Counted from the first letter of the stretch, positions 47,692-60,930 are shown. The stretch is 64,000 bases of DNA from Phialocephala subalpina (GCA_900073065.1 FJOG01000001.1:1954439-2018438); one strand, 5' to 3'. The notes: generated by a model from the sequence alone, not told the origin. Numbers and translations are program-made.

Positions 47692-49119
47692 TCAACCATA
47701 CGCTGGGTGGCCATAAGGGTCTCCATATTGCCCCTGGTACGGTGGGACATTGTATTGTCCTTCTGGAGGAGGGTGCCCATGATCCAGCAGTGGCGGGTTC
47801 TTATATTGACAATCTTGGTGACAGAACCCTCCCCAGGTACGGTGGTGCAAATGACAATCCAACTCCTTCCGCTCCACTCTCCATCCTCTGGCGTGAACTG
47901 CAAGTCTTTCACGTCCTCGGCGTCCTCCATGTCCTCCGCCACGACCTCCGCCACGGCCACCTCTACGTCCACCTCCACGACCGCCACGTCCTCCCCGTCC
48001 GCCAGACCCTCTATGACCATGCCCTCTTGGGTCATTACCATTCGCGATACTGCACAAGAGGCAGTATCCATTCGACCAAAGCCCATGAGGACATAGTTGT
48101 CCGTTATAGTAGCCACGATCATTGAATCCGTCTCCATTGGGCACCTGGGTATAATCACCACCGTGAGTTGAGGTCTTTCCAAAGCAACTCCCGACTCCCG
48201 ACCACCACAACTCGATAGCTTCGTTTGATTGTCCCGGATACGCTGAGTCATTATTAGTGTGCGTGAATTCTTCCCACATACCGAGTTGAGGGTCTTGCGG
48301 TACACCATAGCAAAATTCTTTCCAAGCGTCTGAAGGATCTTTCGGTACACCTGGATCCCGTAGACCATGCTCGTCTGGTTTGCCTCCAATACTTTTCCAC
48401 ATAGAATTTGATAGCCGTCGTCCCACCATGTGCTCATCCTCCTCGTATATGTCTTGTTCAAGGAGGTCTCCTGACGCTTTTGGGCTTTCGACGGTCTTTG
48501 GAGGTGTTCGGTTGACGGCTTCGTTGTCGTATAGGAAAATGGCTGGTTTGCAGAGCAGCCAATCTGAGTGTGGAGATGCGACCATGAGACTGTGTGAACC
48601 AATTCGCTGATTGGAACTAAAATGTATGTTTGGCCAAGCTGGTCCCCAATTATCCAGCAGATTGAAGGTAGCTGGCCTTTTCGAAAGTTCAATATCCCCC
48701 TCCCAAGGCTTGACCAAGTAGACCTTTCGACCAGATCCATTGAATGGTATGTACTCCTTCCCAGCATTCAGGACCGACAGAAAGACATTTTTGTTGCCAG
48801 GAGATGGTTGCTGCAGATCGACTTTGGTTGCAAACTTCACAGAAGTTGTTGTGCAATCCGGATCTCTCTCATCATTCAATCTTATCTCTGGCGTTTCGGG
48901 AACGTCTCGGCCAGTATCGCTGGAGCCTTCTTCAGAGGGATCTTTGGCAGGGAGTTCACGGACTTCGACGGCAGGTTGCCATTTGCGTAGGATGGCATTC
49001 CTATCTCGCAACTTCTATTGCTAGTCAACTGCTGAATGATTCTCCAAAGCAGGATGTCCAGATGGATGGGTACTTACCTGTGCGAAATCCCCTTGGTTTA
49101 ACCTCCGGATGGTCGCCAT
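47692..49119 (-). CDS. RGG-box protein of unknown function
   Basis: Two exons, 49078-49119 and 47692-49014, give about 454 residues (start MATIRRLNQGDFAQ). No catalytic domain recognised. A Cys/His cluster CPHGLWSNGYCLLC lies at about 322-335, possibly a small zinc knuckle, directly before a long Gly/Arg-rich RGG region (343-383). After it come further Cys/His residues (LDCHLHH, GGFCHQDCQ), then a Tyr/Pro/Gly-rich tail (PPYQGQYGDPYGHP). RGG boxes plus a Tyr/Gly tail are typical of RNA-binding proteins that self-associate, so an RNA-related role is likely but inferred. The acceptor chosen (CAATAG at 49015) avoids an immediate stop that a nearby CTAG would create. Confidence 0.7.
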
Positions 49120-49638
49120 CTCATAGACCGATCGAGCGATTTGATTGTCCCAAAGCGCTGGGGACAATTGAAAGATCCGAAACAGGCGACGGCGACAGTT
49201 CGAGGATCGAGCTCGCAACGCTTCGAAGTTGAATGTCCTGACCTTGCTGGGAGATTGCGAGAACTAGAACGAAGGGGTGGAACCGGAGCACTACGGTATA
49301 TACAATAAGGAATACGAGCACAGTAACGAAGGCATAGAAGTGAAGGATTAACGAATGTCTTAACGTTGCTGAGATGTTGAGCGAGTGTGTAAGATGCTGC
49401 GAAGGAGAGAGGAGCACGAGGCGTTGATAAATGGTTGTTTGGTGAGAGAGAAAGGCGCGACTTTCGTGCCTGCCCTCTCCTAAACATGGCTGCACTTGCT
49501 GTTTTGAGATCCTGACCACACCGTATATCTCATGCTTTTGATGTACAATCAGAACTTTTGAATGTCCTCAAATCCGTGGGACAGTATCATGGCATCTCAA
49601 CTGCCATTACTTCACCCCCTCCTTCCTCCACAAAAGAC
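49120..49638. other. intergenic stretch
   Basis: 519 bp containing the promoter of the RGG gene and the 3' flank of the Aim6-like gene. Confidence 0.35.
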
Positions 49639-50765
49639 TCACCACTCATCACCAAATCCCGCCGCAGCTTCGACATCATCCACATTAATCAAATCAACCC
49701 CCTCACTCCTCAACTGCCTCCAAATTCCATTCCTCGTCGAAATCGGCCAACCAGGTTGATCCCAATACCTAACCATAATGCCCTTATCATGGGCAGTCTT
49801 GACCTGAGCTCTCAGCAATTCCAATTGCGTAGAGTTCAAACTCGTTCCAAGTACAGGACCGAAAATGGCAGAGAATTGTGCGGATGCGATGGGAGACACG
49901 AGAGAGGTGATGTTGGAGAAGGTACTGTTGAGAGTTGGGATGGGGCCGTCCCAGAAATAATCTCTGGGAGAGATGGGTTGGACGAGGTTTAGGGGGGTGT
50001 TACCAGTTCCGATTACGGTTACGGCTCCAGAGGTGAAGGTCGTGCCGTTTGTGGAGGAGAGGTAGCCTGCTGATCGTCTGGGAGGCGTTAGACGGAGCTT
50101 GTGATATGTGGAGAAATACCTACAAAGGTTCTAAAGCCTTGACAACATACGGCCAAGTCTCCGCTCCCCCTGTCTTAAGGTCTACGAAAAGATACAACGT
50201 CTGGCCGCCACTCGTGTCAAAAACGCCATTGTGAGTAGGTGAGCTCAAGAACGATGAGTTCTTCGGATTCTGTCTCTCCAATACTGAAAGAATAGGATTG
50301 ATGTATAACGACTCAAATGTTCGTTCTTTCTTCAAGGCTCCTTGCTCATGACCGACGTACAAGGTGCCGTTGTAGAGCCAAACATCTGATTCCGTGGAAA
50401 TCGCGCCTACGGAGAGAGCACTGTAGAACGGGACGTCTCGCCAGTCTGTGATTTTGTCAGTCCATTTTTATATCATACCGGTACTGAAGAAAAGATTCAA
50501 CTCACAGTCATTATGAGAATGTATCCCCTTCTGCACACGTGATATCACTCATCAGCCTAGTTCCCCTCTCGTCCCATACCCAAGGGCGACTCACAGGTAT
50601 AATCCCCTGCGTCAAACTAGTAGGGTAGTCATAAAGCGGCCCCTGATGCGCCTTATTCAAAATAGACTGCAAGCTCGGATTCACGTCCGGTCTGCCCGGT
50701 ACCTCTGCTATCGTGATGCCTAGGAGTGCGGTCGCTATCCATAGGCAGGTTGAGAGGGAGGCCAT
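49639..50765 (-). CDS. Aim6-family PLC-like phosphodiesterase, secreted
   Basis: Four exons, 50595-50765, 50506-50530, 50124-50445 and 49639-50077, give 318 residues. A signal peptide (MASLSTCLWIATALLGITIA) leads to a TIM-barrel of the GDPD/PI-PLC type, as in yeast Aim6 and many fungal secreted proteins. The second exon is only 25 nt but supplies KGIHSHND, whose His and Asn/Asp begin the active site; it continues YWRDVPFYSALSVGAISTES, DVWLYNGTLYVGHE (second catalytic cluster, His-Glu) and LYLFVDLKTGG. Later come GAVTVIGTGNTPL and KGIMVRYWDQPGWPIS, ending GVDLINVDDVEAAAGF. Substrate unknown; a phosphodiester hydrolase is likely from the family. Confidence 0.88.
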
Positions 50766-51733
50766 TGCTAGAAGTGCGTTTTGAATGGAGCGGGAATCCG
50801 GAAATAGCCAGGGTTCTCGAGGTCGTGAAGAAGGGCAGGCGGTGAGATGGCTGGACTTGTGCATAGAGAAAGAGAGAGGAGTATTATATATTTATTAGCC
50901 TTGAAATGAAGAAGTCGAAGATGGGATGAACACTCAAATTCAAGCACGAGACATGAAGCAAAGAATTGATAGGTGCAAAGGCCAAGGCAGCTCACTCAAG
51001 CTCTTCCTCACCTCAACTGCGAATTTGGTACTTGTCCCTGTCGCTCACGCTGATCCCCGGGTAGGTCGGTTCGGCTCCATTTTTCTTGACTGATCATGAC
51101 CGCCCAAGGAAGCGAAGTGGCGTTTAGATGCAGTACCTTGCATAAAAGCTCTCATACTAGCCAGTTATGCTTGCACGTGTTGTTGAATTCCAGAATGTAC
51201 CAAAGTAAGATTGAAGGTGCAAGATGCTGTTCCTTGGACTTGGGATTGAGTTTAGATAGGTTGGAAGGTCGGTTGTCGGCTGATGAGTTCGACAGGAGGT
51301 GGCACGTGGGTGACGTTTCACCTCAAAGCTGTTTTGGTGCGGGGCAATTTGATGAGAGCTACCCCGCCAGGTCTTGATATGAGAAACTGTGATGGGGTGA
51401 GATGATTTAATTTGAGAGATGCGAACTTTGTGAAAGAGTGGAAAATCTCTCAATTTTGTTATTTTTGAAATTGGTTCAATTCGTCTCATCGTCAATTGCT
51501 ATCCACTGATAATACAATTCTCGTACACGATCATCATATTCTCATTCTCATCACAACCCATTTTCACCTCATGTTTTCGTCCAGTTCATCAATACGGTAA
51601 CTTATCCCAATGCACCCAGAACAGCTTTTCCTTCCTGTTACTCCACACAAATCCACAAACAGTATCCCGCTCAAGTACTCCAAAGCCATGCGATGCTCAA
51701 ATCAATCAAGTCGGGGAAAAGCAGAAGCAAAAC
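50766..51733. other. intergenic stretch
   Basis: About 970 bp, no supported gene; includes the Aim6-like promoter and the 3' flank of BUB2. Confidence 0.4.
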
Positions 51734-53215
51734 TCATTTAGCATGAGCCACAATCTCAGCATAAACATCATCCGGAATCTTCTTGATCAGCGACAAGGTA
51801 ACTTCCTTAATCATCTCAGCTTGAAGCGGTGGGAAGTTTCGAAGAATCTTCGTCGGACTATCCTCGAATTAGCACTCCCCTCCAAAGACTTTGGAAAGCA
51901 ATCGCATGACTTACCTCGGAGAGCTGAGAATCGAATTCCTCAAAATAACCAACTGCGCCACAATACAAAGAATATTCAAATGCGCCCCATACGCAAACAA
52001 AAAATCCCACAACCTCAAGACCTCAGGAAGTGGCGGCGTACAAGCACACATAGTCAACACACTCGCAAACGCGTACAACTCCGCATTCATACCCTTGCCA
52101 ATCAAATACAAACTCAACTTCGGATCCACGATCGCGAGGACTTTATCAACCAAAGCAAGACCTTTGTGAACACCATCCATAGCGCCTCGAACATAGCCAG
52201 GACACTCGACGGTGATGAATCGATGAAAGGCGATGAAAGCTTCTGCTTCGGAACGGGCGGCGTAGAGGAAAGGAGCAGCGAGTACGTTCATACCCTGAAC
52301 ATACGTCCCAGGTTCTGAGGTACCAGCTTCTGACCCCTCAGTTGTAAGCGTCAATGCTCTCGCTCTACTCTTCATAGCCGGCGTCGCAGAATGCAATTCC
52401 GGACTCCCATGAGCATTCGCTGTATGTGTAAATTTCCCTCCTTGATTTGTCGTACCAGCAGCTATTTTCTCTGCCTTTGCTTCTTTCGCATCGTGTAACT
52501 TCCATGCTACGGCGTTCAAGAGACGGATTAAAGATGCTTCAGAGACGCGACGACGGAAAAGAGGGTCGGTGGCTAGGGTTCGAAAGGTGTCGTTGCGGAT
52601 TTTGGAGTAGGCGGGGGAGGCGCCGCGGTGGATGAGGGCGAGGTAAGAGTCGGTTTCTAGGATGGGGGCGTTGAGGAGGATGAGCCAGGCGTAGATTCTG
52701 AGGGATGACTGTTTACTGTTAGCTCTGCCATTGTCTTAGGAGGAAAGAAAGTGGGAAAATACCATGCCATCAGTATCGCTCTTTATTCCTTGATCGAGGA
52801 TCTTTAGTCGCGTGCTCTCTAATGCGCCGATGACATCTCCGTCCGGTGGTCCTTCTCTGATCAATCGATCGAGGGAGAGCGCGTCTGCGGCGATGGGTCG
52901 TTTTCCTGAGATGGGCCGTCTGCCTGCTGCAGAGCCGGGAGTGGGTGTCATGTTTGTTGCATCGCTATTTGATCTACCTCTGCTATGGCTCGAGAAAGAC
53001 GGATTGCTAGCTGGTGATTGATTTCGTTGCAAAGCTTGCTTGTGCTGTTGCGATATCAAGGACGGTTGATTCGATTGTCCTAATGTAATGGAAGATTGGA
53101 GACGTCGTAATGCGCGGTGTGTTCGTGGACTTGGAGGATCGAGGAGGGCTGGTGATAGATGTGGTGCTAGCTTGGGTACAGTCTCTTTGGTTGGCGATGG
53201 CGTTGGGTTAGACAT
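51734..53215 (-). CDS. BUB2: mitotic checkpoint GTPase-activating protein Bub2
   Basis: Rab-GAP-like (TBC) subunit of the Bub2-Bfa1 complex, which holds the Tem1 GTPase inactive at the spindle pole body until the spindle is correctly placed (S. pombe Cdc16). Exons 52763-53215, 51915-52708 and 51734-51857 give 456 residues. The first 150 residues are Ser/Pro/Gln-rich and longer than in yeast. The TBC domain starts at SSLRIYAWLILLNAP; the arginine finger motif KIRNDTFRTL and the glutamine motif YVQGMNVLAAPFL are both present, so GAP activity is plausible. LWDFLFAYGAHLNILCIVAQ is the conserved third motif. It ends KKIPDDVYAEIVAHAK. A Ser/Thr-rich insert (about 40 residues) lies between helices of the domain before YVQGMN. 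Confidence 0.94.
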
Positions 53216-54593
53216 ACTTTACGAGCTGACCTGACATCCGCAAGGTTGGCAGCTTGAGGTTAGGAATGCAAACTGCTGGGATAATAGTTGTTACAGTTCA
53301 CGATTCTTCTTCATGGCACCGTTGCATCAAAGATCGTGAGGCTGATGTCAATTCTCACGCACGAGCTTTTCCACGCGACGCGTCGATCGGCAAGTGTTGC
53401 CATTGGATGGCTGCGAAACACCAAGTTGTTAAAGTCTAGTGACTTGAGAGAATAGCGACAGCGAGTTGCGGTCGAAGCTACAGTTTTTCGTGATCTTTGG
53501 CATTTCTGCTCTTGCTCCACTGGTTTTTGACAGTGAAAGTCTAAAACTTTGAGAATTTGTTTACACACGGGATATCAAAAAGCGTTCTGAGCACGTGATG
53601 ATCTTCAGAGGCCAATCTGTGGCGATGGCTTCAGACGGAGCAAGAGGTCCTGAAAAGAGGAATGTGGTCTAGCAAGGCGTGTTGTTACTCGAAGAAAGCT
53701 AATATCAAGACATTCGACAGGTGTTCTGGACAAGAACACCGCATCTGGCGCTCGTATCTTGCTCACGACCCGCGACTGTCAAAAGAACAAGCCACAGGAA
53801 CTCCAGGATCCAGATGGCTATCTGTAGACTCCACGTCTGGCATCAGCTCACGAGTCAAACACCTTCAGGCGTTGACAGCTGATCCTATCCAACCTCCACG
53901 CCAAGTCGTCTTTCTCAGAGACATCTCTCCATATTGCTTCGATAACCCGTGGGTCACTGTCGCTCAGTGAGGTAATGGTAGTGTAATGGATTGCCAAGCG
54001 GGAGGTTCCCTCGCACTGGATTCCATCTTTCGGTCTCATCCCGTTCTCTGTCGCATCAATTAATCAAAGAGCTGTCGGGCGTGGGCTTGCTTTATTTTTC
54101 AATTATTCACAGCTGGTTGATTTCGTGACTTCTCCCCTCGCTGTCGTCAAGTGCCCTAAGCCCATTGCGGCATGGTCAAAATGACGAGCTTTTGGGGCGT
54201 TTGCCCTTGCAATGATGAAATGTCTGTGAGCCGTGATTGGCTGCGCCCCAGCAAAGAGGCTGCATTCTGCACCGTGCTGAGTGCGGGACACATGCAAGGC
54301 TGGAAATCTTTGAACCTGATGCTCGCAAGCTGCATCAACGGAATTTCACCTGGATCGGGGAGCTGCTGTGGCTCGGGGTCTCAGATACCTTGCACAGCTC
54401 GACTGATCTTGCGAGCGTTTGCTGCCATACTGGTCTACTCGACTCTAGCTGCGAATTCTGTGGGCCCTGGTCGTCAATTCGTGGGGCGAGCAGGGGGGGT
54501 TTTCCTTTGTCAACGTCGTCCAGCCTCGCGGCACTGGGACGAAAGTTATTCAGATCCTTTCTACTACTAGCTCTTTGTAGCGGATGGCGTGCT

Positions 54594-54631
54594 CGACCTC
54601 GAACCGACCTCGATCTCGACCTCGACCTCAC
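54594..54631. repeat. hexamer repeat (GACCTC-like)
   Basis: Degenerate repeats of CTCGAC/GACCTC: CTCGACCTCGAACCGACCTC followed by GATCTCGACCTCGACCTCAC. In the permease upstream region. Confidence 0.7.
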
Positions 54632-54670
54632 TCAATCGCCTTCACTCGCCTCGGTGCTTCCGTTTGGGAA

Positions 54671-54694
54671 GATGGAAAGATGGAAAGATGGAAA
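54671..54694. repeat. 8-bp tandem repeat
   Basis: Three exact copies of GATGGAAA in the permease upstream region. Confidence 0.9.
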
Positions 54695-55707
54695 GAAATG
54701 GTCCTGCCTCACAAATTGACTTCCCCGAACAGACGCCGTACTCGAGGTCTATTCTGCAGATGCCACCATGTAATGTAGCCAAGGCGTTGTTGTGTGCTCT
54801 TCGCAAACATTTCTGCTCCTGATCCCTTTATCAACAAGTCGATGATGACGATTCCCATTCGCCGGGTCTCATCATCCCCGCTGTGTCTTTGTTATCCCTA
54901 CCCCGTACCCGTACCCGCCGCATGCTCATCCCGTCTTACTTGACATCGGTCTTCCCTCGACTCGAATTCCTATCCGCACAACTTCATCACGCTATGCCGC
55001 CGCTTTCGGTTCCTAAAAGCTTCTAGAAGCCCGTCATCGTCGTACAATCCGCTTTTCCAAATCTTTGAAAATCTGATCTCTCGCTACATCACGAGACAGG
55101 GCTAATTGGAAGCCAATTCTCACGTCTTTTGGCAGGTTTGGACGTTGCTTCTTTCTGCAACCCAAATCCGATCTTCTCAGCCCAATCTGCACGCCAGAGC
55201 GAGTCCTGCTATTGGGCATACCCTTCGTCACACAGCATCTTGGACGAGTCACGAGCGACCACCCAGCTCTTGTTCCAAAGCACGCAATTTATTGGTGGCG
55301 CCGAGTGATCCTTCGCATACACCACTGGACACCACACAAAGGCCACGGAATCTTATTCTTGAGAAGCTTTCCTGGCATTCGAGACCAAGATTGCTTTTTT
55401 ACGCCTTCTTCTAGATTCCTGCAGTTGAGGCTTGAAGCTGCATTGGCACGCGGCAACCATCTTCACACTGCCTGCATCACCCACAGCCACGGCGGCGGAT
55501 CTTCAGACCAGGAGTATATGACCCTCGACACGCCCATACTCCACCCATTCCCAATCAGCCTCTTTTGACCCTTGCCAAACACGACTTTGTTTGTGCTTCG
55601 AGAAGCAACTCCCGGAGATCGTCAGGCCACTCCATCTTCGCCTCGACTCTTGTGAGAGCTCCCTTCGGCAAGTGTATAGGTGTTGTCCCTCCTGACTTTA
55701 CTTACCA

Positions 55708-58350
55708 ATGGCGGCCACCAAGATCGGACACGGTTTGGCCAAAGTTCTCGGCATCAAGGTCGATTACAGAAATGAGTTGGACGATGAGATTCGTCGCGGC
55801 GAATCTGTCTTTTCGACAAACACAGCCGATACCTATGTTGAACAAGAACCTACTAGCATCGAATGGATCAGAGAAACAATCCCATCGGCCCAAGAGCTCG
55901 GAGTCTATGCTCGCTCTCTATTCCCCTTCACCCACTGGATTGGACGTTACAATGTGCAATGGCTGTTAGGTGACCTCGTTGCTGGTAAGCTATCCAAACC
56001 ATCGGTCTTTCCTTTACAAGCAGCTCATCATCATTGTAGGTATCACTATCGGTGCTGTCGTCGTGCCTCAGGGTATGGCGTATGCCACTCTGGCTTCTCT
56101 ACCTGCTCAATATGGACTCTACACCTCATTCATGGGCGTTTTAATCTACTGGTTCTTCGCAACATCTAAGGATATTACTATTGGTGTATGTGTAATCGTT
56201 TCTAATGACAAGATATAAACTAATTGAAAATAGCCCGTCGCCGTGGTCTCTACCCTTGTGGGTAAGATTCTCGTAGCAGCCGCCAAATCTCATCCAAAGG
56301 TTCCTGGCCCCGTCATTGCCTCAGCGTTGGCAGTCATTTCTGGATGTATTATTTTCTTCATCGGTCTGATCCGCATGGGCTGGATTGTAGACCTCATCCC
56401 ACTGGTTTCCATCTCCGCATTCATGACTGGTTCTGCTCTCAACATTGCAGTCGGTCAACTGCCGACTCTGTTCGGTATCACTGGATTCGACACTCGAGCT
56501 GCAACCTACCACGTCCTCATCAACTTCTTGAAGAACCTCGGAAAGACGAAATTGGATGCTGCTATGGGGTTGACTGCGTTGTTCCTCCTCTACGCTATCC
56601 GATCAGCTTGCAAGTTCGCAGCGAAGAAGTTCCCTCAACACAAGAAATTGATCTTCTTCATCTCGACTCTACGTACCGCTTTCGTCATTCTGCTTTACAC
56701 CTTGATCAGTTGGTTGGTGAACAGACACCACCGCAAGAAGCCATTGTTCAAGATTCTCTCAACAGTTCCTCGAGGTAAGATTTACAGTCAACGCTCGCAG
56801 TTTCGTTCTAACACTTTACAGGGTTCACAGCAGCGGCCGTACCAAAAATCGATATTTCTATCATCAAGATTTTCACCAGCGATCTTCCGGTTATTGTTAT
56901 CGTCCTCTTGATTGAGCACATCGCCATCTCGAAATCTTTCGGCAGAGTCAACAACTATGTTATCAACCCATCTCAGGAGCTGGTCGCTATCGGCGTCACC
57001 AACATTCTTGGGCCATTCCTCGGCGCCTATCCTGCAACAGGTTCATTCTCTCGAACTGCTATCAAGGCCAAGGCTGGTGTGCGAACTCCTTTCGCCGGTG
57101 TCATAACTGCTGTGGTTGTTCTTTTGGCCATCTATGCTCTTACTGCTGTCTTCTTCTACATCCCAAGTGCTACTCTTTCAGCAGTCATCATCCACGCAGT
57201 GGGAGATCTCATCACACCCCCAAATACCGTCTACCAATTCTGGCGTGTATCGCCTCTTGAGGTTCCCATCTTTTTCGCTGGAGTGATCGTCACTGTTTTC
57301 TCATCCATCGAGAACGGCATCTACACCACCATCTGCGTCTCATTCGCGCTCCTGGTTTTCCGCATCATCAAAGCCAAGGGTCGATTCTTGGGCAAGGTCA
57401 AGGTTCACTCCGTGGTAGGCGACTCCCTCATTGGAAGCGAGAGCAAGGCATTCATCAATTCCGACAATCCAGCCAAATCTGGCGGCTCCCACGAGGATGT
57501 TGCAACCCGTAACATCTTCTTGCCCATTGACCATGGGGATGGCTCGAATCCCGATATCGAGGTCGCTTCCCCATATCCAGGTGTCTTTATCTATCGTTTC
57601 TCCGAAGGTTTCAACTATCCAAACGCCAACCACTACCTAGACCAACTTACAAACCACATCTTCGCCACTACACGCCGAACCAACCTCGATCACTACGGTC
57701 GACCAGGAGACCGCCCATGGAATGATCCCGGACCACGCCGCGGCAAAGCAGCAGACGACCACCCCGAACGCCCAACTCTGAAAGCCGTCATCCTCGACTT
57801 CAGCTCCGTCAACAACGTCGACATCACCTCTGTCCAGCAACTCATCGATGTCCGCAACCAACTCGACCGTTACGTCTCACCTTCCGTCGTCGATTTCCAC
57901 TTCGCATCCATCAACAATCGCTGGACCAAGCGTGCCCTCGTCGCAGCCGGCTTCGGCTACCCCACCGTCCTACCTGGAGAGAACGGCATTTCTCGCTGGA
58001 AGCCCATCTTCAGCGTCGCCGAGATCGGTGGATCCGACTCAGCTGCTCAAGTCGCCGAGACAGCAGCAAACGAGAAAGGACTCAAACAATCACGGACCCG
58101 AGAACACGATGCTGATACCATCAGTGCGGGCAAGGACAGTGAACTAAGCTCTTCTGATCTCAAGGGCGTTGGCTACAAGTCGACTCCATTGAGAGCTGCG
58201 GTGGTGAATGGGTTGAATAGACCACTGTTCCATATCGATTTGACGAGTGCGTTGCAGAGTGCTATTGCGAATGTTGAGGTCAGGGCAGATTTTGAGCGGG
58301 GTCTTCCTCAGTCAACTTTGACTGCTACTGCTCAGGATGAGCTGGTGTAA
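55708..58350 (+). CDS. sulfate permease, SulP/SLC26 family with STAS domain
   Basis: Plasma-membrane sulfate transporter, homologous to yeast Sul1/Sul2 and fungal CYS13/CYS14. Exons 55708-55984, 56040-56185, 56234-56774 and 56822-58350 give 830 residues. After a soluble N-terminus (about 80 residues) come roughly ten to twelve membrane helices; the first conserved block is DLVAGITIGAVVVPQGMAYA (SulP signature, across the first intron), then LPAQYGLYTSFMGVLIYWFF, AFMTGSALNIAVGQLPTLFG, and the core GVTNILGPFLGAYPATGSFS. The STAS domain at about 560-745 shows PGVFIYRFSEGFNYPNANHY, AVILDFSSVNNVDITSVQQL and VDFHFASINNRWTKRALVAA; a polar linker interrupts it. Neighbours do not suggest a sulfur cluster. 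Confidence 0.96.
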
Positions 58351-60930
58351 ATTGGACTTACCCTTGTATCAATAAAATCGCCATCATGTTAGACTTCAGA
58401 TTGGTTGGGAAAACTTAATTAAAGTTTGGATACGGAGCGATGACAGAGGCACGACACGATACCATTTTGCTTTTTTGTTTTGAGGTCTCGGTTTTCATTT
58501 TCCTTGTCATCATTTTGATCTGTTTCAATCTAATTTTGGGAAAATGAAGTTCTTTCATTGTATATACATTTTCTATGTCTCGAGGTGCGAGGGCATTGCG
58601 CGGTTGGGAAGTGGGACAGCAAGCGAATCGCAAGATGAGATGTACTGTGGGCATATACCATAAAACAATCTATATTTTGTTTTTGGCTTACAGAATTCGG
58701 CTTGGTCATTGTCGTTGTGATTGTGATCGCATTTGAATTCTACTGTTCCATTTTCAATCTTCCATCCATTCCAAATGTTTATGGACGTCTCACTTCCTTG
58801 GATTTCATAAATTTATGATGCTAGTCCGTCTGTCTTTTCACTCTCCGCCTCCAAAACTAGCTATCTTTTCGTGGAAATGGAAACCTATTACTTGTGCTTG
58901 GAAGTAATTCTGTTCTAAAGCTAAACTATCGCTGGCACTCGACATAGGGAAGAGAGTTTTTCTGTCAAGATTGTTTTGTTGTCAAGGTTCTCTTCGTCTC
59001 GCCCTTTGGAAGCTTAGATGATGCATTTGAGACGGGACCACACCAAGGCAGAGCGAGGCTGGGAGGATGAGAGAGCTTTGATCACGCCTTGTCCACCCAT
59101 TCACCACTCACCCAGTAAGATACCTCTGAATCAACTTCGGCATGCTACTTCAGGAGTTCATGGTGTTCGTTGGTCTCGATCTCGAATAGCGTACAGAAAG
59201 CTTCAGATTCGTTCGTGTGAGAAGAGGCATTCTTAAATAGGTTTCTAGCGTGAAACTCTGTGGATGGAGAAGTCATAGCCGGTTGTGAGCGATACGAGTA
59301 AAGAGGGAACAACTATTAAGTTTCACCAGATTGTTGGAAAAATAACAAGACATGTCGAAGATTTCAAAGAGGGAGAGGAAGTACTGGCAATATCTTAAAG
59401 CAGCGACACTGCGTAGCATAAATATGTTCTGTCCTCTCCTTCGTCTGAGAAGACAAATCTACTCATTTAAGAAGCTGCGGAGACTAAGAAGGGCACAAGA
59501 TCGAGATAATGTGGCGGATATTCTTTGATGGCTGGTTGCGGCTCGCCACTGGTCACTAGAACAATAGGGAGAGCATCTGGAGACATGCCAGTCTTAGGTC
59601 CTGGCTGGAATCCAACCTGTTGTGGAAGTTGGGTTGTTGTCGAGAACTTCTTGTTATTCAGCGGAAGATGGTTGAATTGGAGATTGGGTATGGGCGGAAC
59701 GAGATACGACCTGGACCAGGGAGTGTGAGAAGGGCCCTGTCACGCCTTGTTGACTCGTCGTCCGAAAGAGACGATGCTGCTTGGAGCTGCCCCTGATCAG
59801 TTGTTTATTGTCAACCTTCTCTTTACTCTCGCCCTAAGACGGCGAGGAGTATGAATATAATTGCTCTAGACCATAACTCAAGGGTACGAACTTGAGGTGC
59901 TCACGAACACCTCAAGCCCTCCGAAAAATGGTGGATTCTGATGCACTCCTAAACAGGTGCGCTAGAGTTTAGGTATTCTCGTCCTTCGTACATAGCTTTT
60001 CCGTTTTAGCTTCAAAACCATCTTGGCTGCAAACTGCAGTTTTATATGAGAAAAGGCTTCTTGGTAAACTTTTGGTTCCATTGGGTTCACACACAAGCTT
60101 AATGAGAAAATTAGGAAGTTAGAAACAGATTCACTAGAAGAATCTACTAGACTCGATTAACAAAATATCGTAAATCCAACAGGTCAAGTCAAGTCGATTC
60201 AATTCAAGTTTCAAGTCACGGTATTCACGTCAAGAAAAGTCAAGATTTGGGAGTGGAAACCATTTGCCATGACGTATCGACAACTATGTAACCCACGGAC
60301 TGGACTAACTGCAAAGCACGTATGCAAGCATGTAAAGACCATCCATCCTCCCTTTCCACACAGCCATGCTGTGAATCCACGGACTGGACTGCAACGCACG
60401 TATGCATGCAGGTACCAATCCTCCGGTCCCACTCCCCATGCTGTAAATCTTCGGACTGGACCGACTGCAATACACGTATGCATGCATGATAAGACCATCC
60501 TCCATATTTACTCTCCATGCTTTCGCAATTTCTCTATCCATTCCCTTGATGTATGTATCTCCCCCCTTCATATGCAGTTTCTGACGTGATACGATCGACC
60601 GATGTAAAAGCAGACCCCATCCCCAAACTCCAACGCTAGGATGCAAAGCAAACTCCAGATGCGCGCGTTCATGCAAATGCACATATTATGTGCGTGTGTG
60701 ATCGATTCGTATTCAATGACTTCCCCGTTTCTTCGTATGTTGGTGTTGCGATTCTCGTGACCAGTGAGCAAGATGAGATCAGCGTGAAAGGCAATGAGCA
60801 AATGTGGTATGTGTCGTGTGATTCTTCGTGGTAGACAATTCGTTTGTTGGTCGCAGCTTTCTATTCCGTACTGTACAAAGATTGATATTTGTTATTCTGA
60901 CATGGCGGTTTGTTGTGTTGTATTCCGAGT
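58351..60930. other. convergent gene-poor stretch
   Basis: 2.6 kb between convergent 3' ends. No gene supported. It contains the imperfect tandem repeat at 60293-60529. Confidence 0.45.
60293..60529. repeat. three diverged tandem repeats, about 72-84 bp
   Basis: Three copies begin at 60293, 60377 and 60449 with (C)CACGGACTGGACT or TTCGGACTGGACC, share CTGCAA.GCACGTATGCA and end near CCATGCTGT.AAT. The palindromic core CGTATGCATGCA is present in copies two and three. Spacing is uneven, so the copies have drifted. Confidence 0.8.

Larger units (their letters stand above)
53216..55707. other. long upstream region of the sulfate permease
   Basis: 2.5 kb between divergent BUB2 and the sulfate permease. 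No supported gene. Contains two short tandem repeats (54,590-54,634 GACCTC-like; 54,671-54,694 GATGGAAA x3) and a C/T-rich leader near the permease start. Regulation by sulfur factors is plausible, but no clear CYS3/MetR palindrome (ATGRYRYCAT) was seen. Confidence 0.4.

Noticed and set aside
47688..48767. 359-codon frame antiphase to the RGG gene
   Set aside because: Same strand as the RGG gene but another frame; its Asp/Glu/Val repeats result from the Gly/Arg codons.
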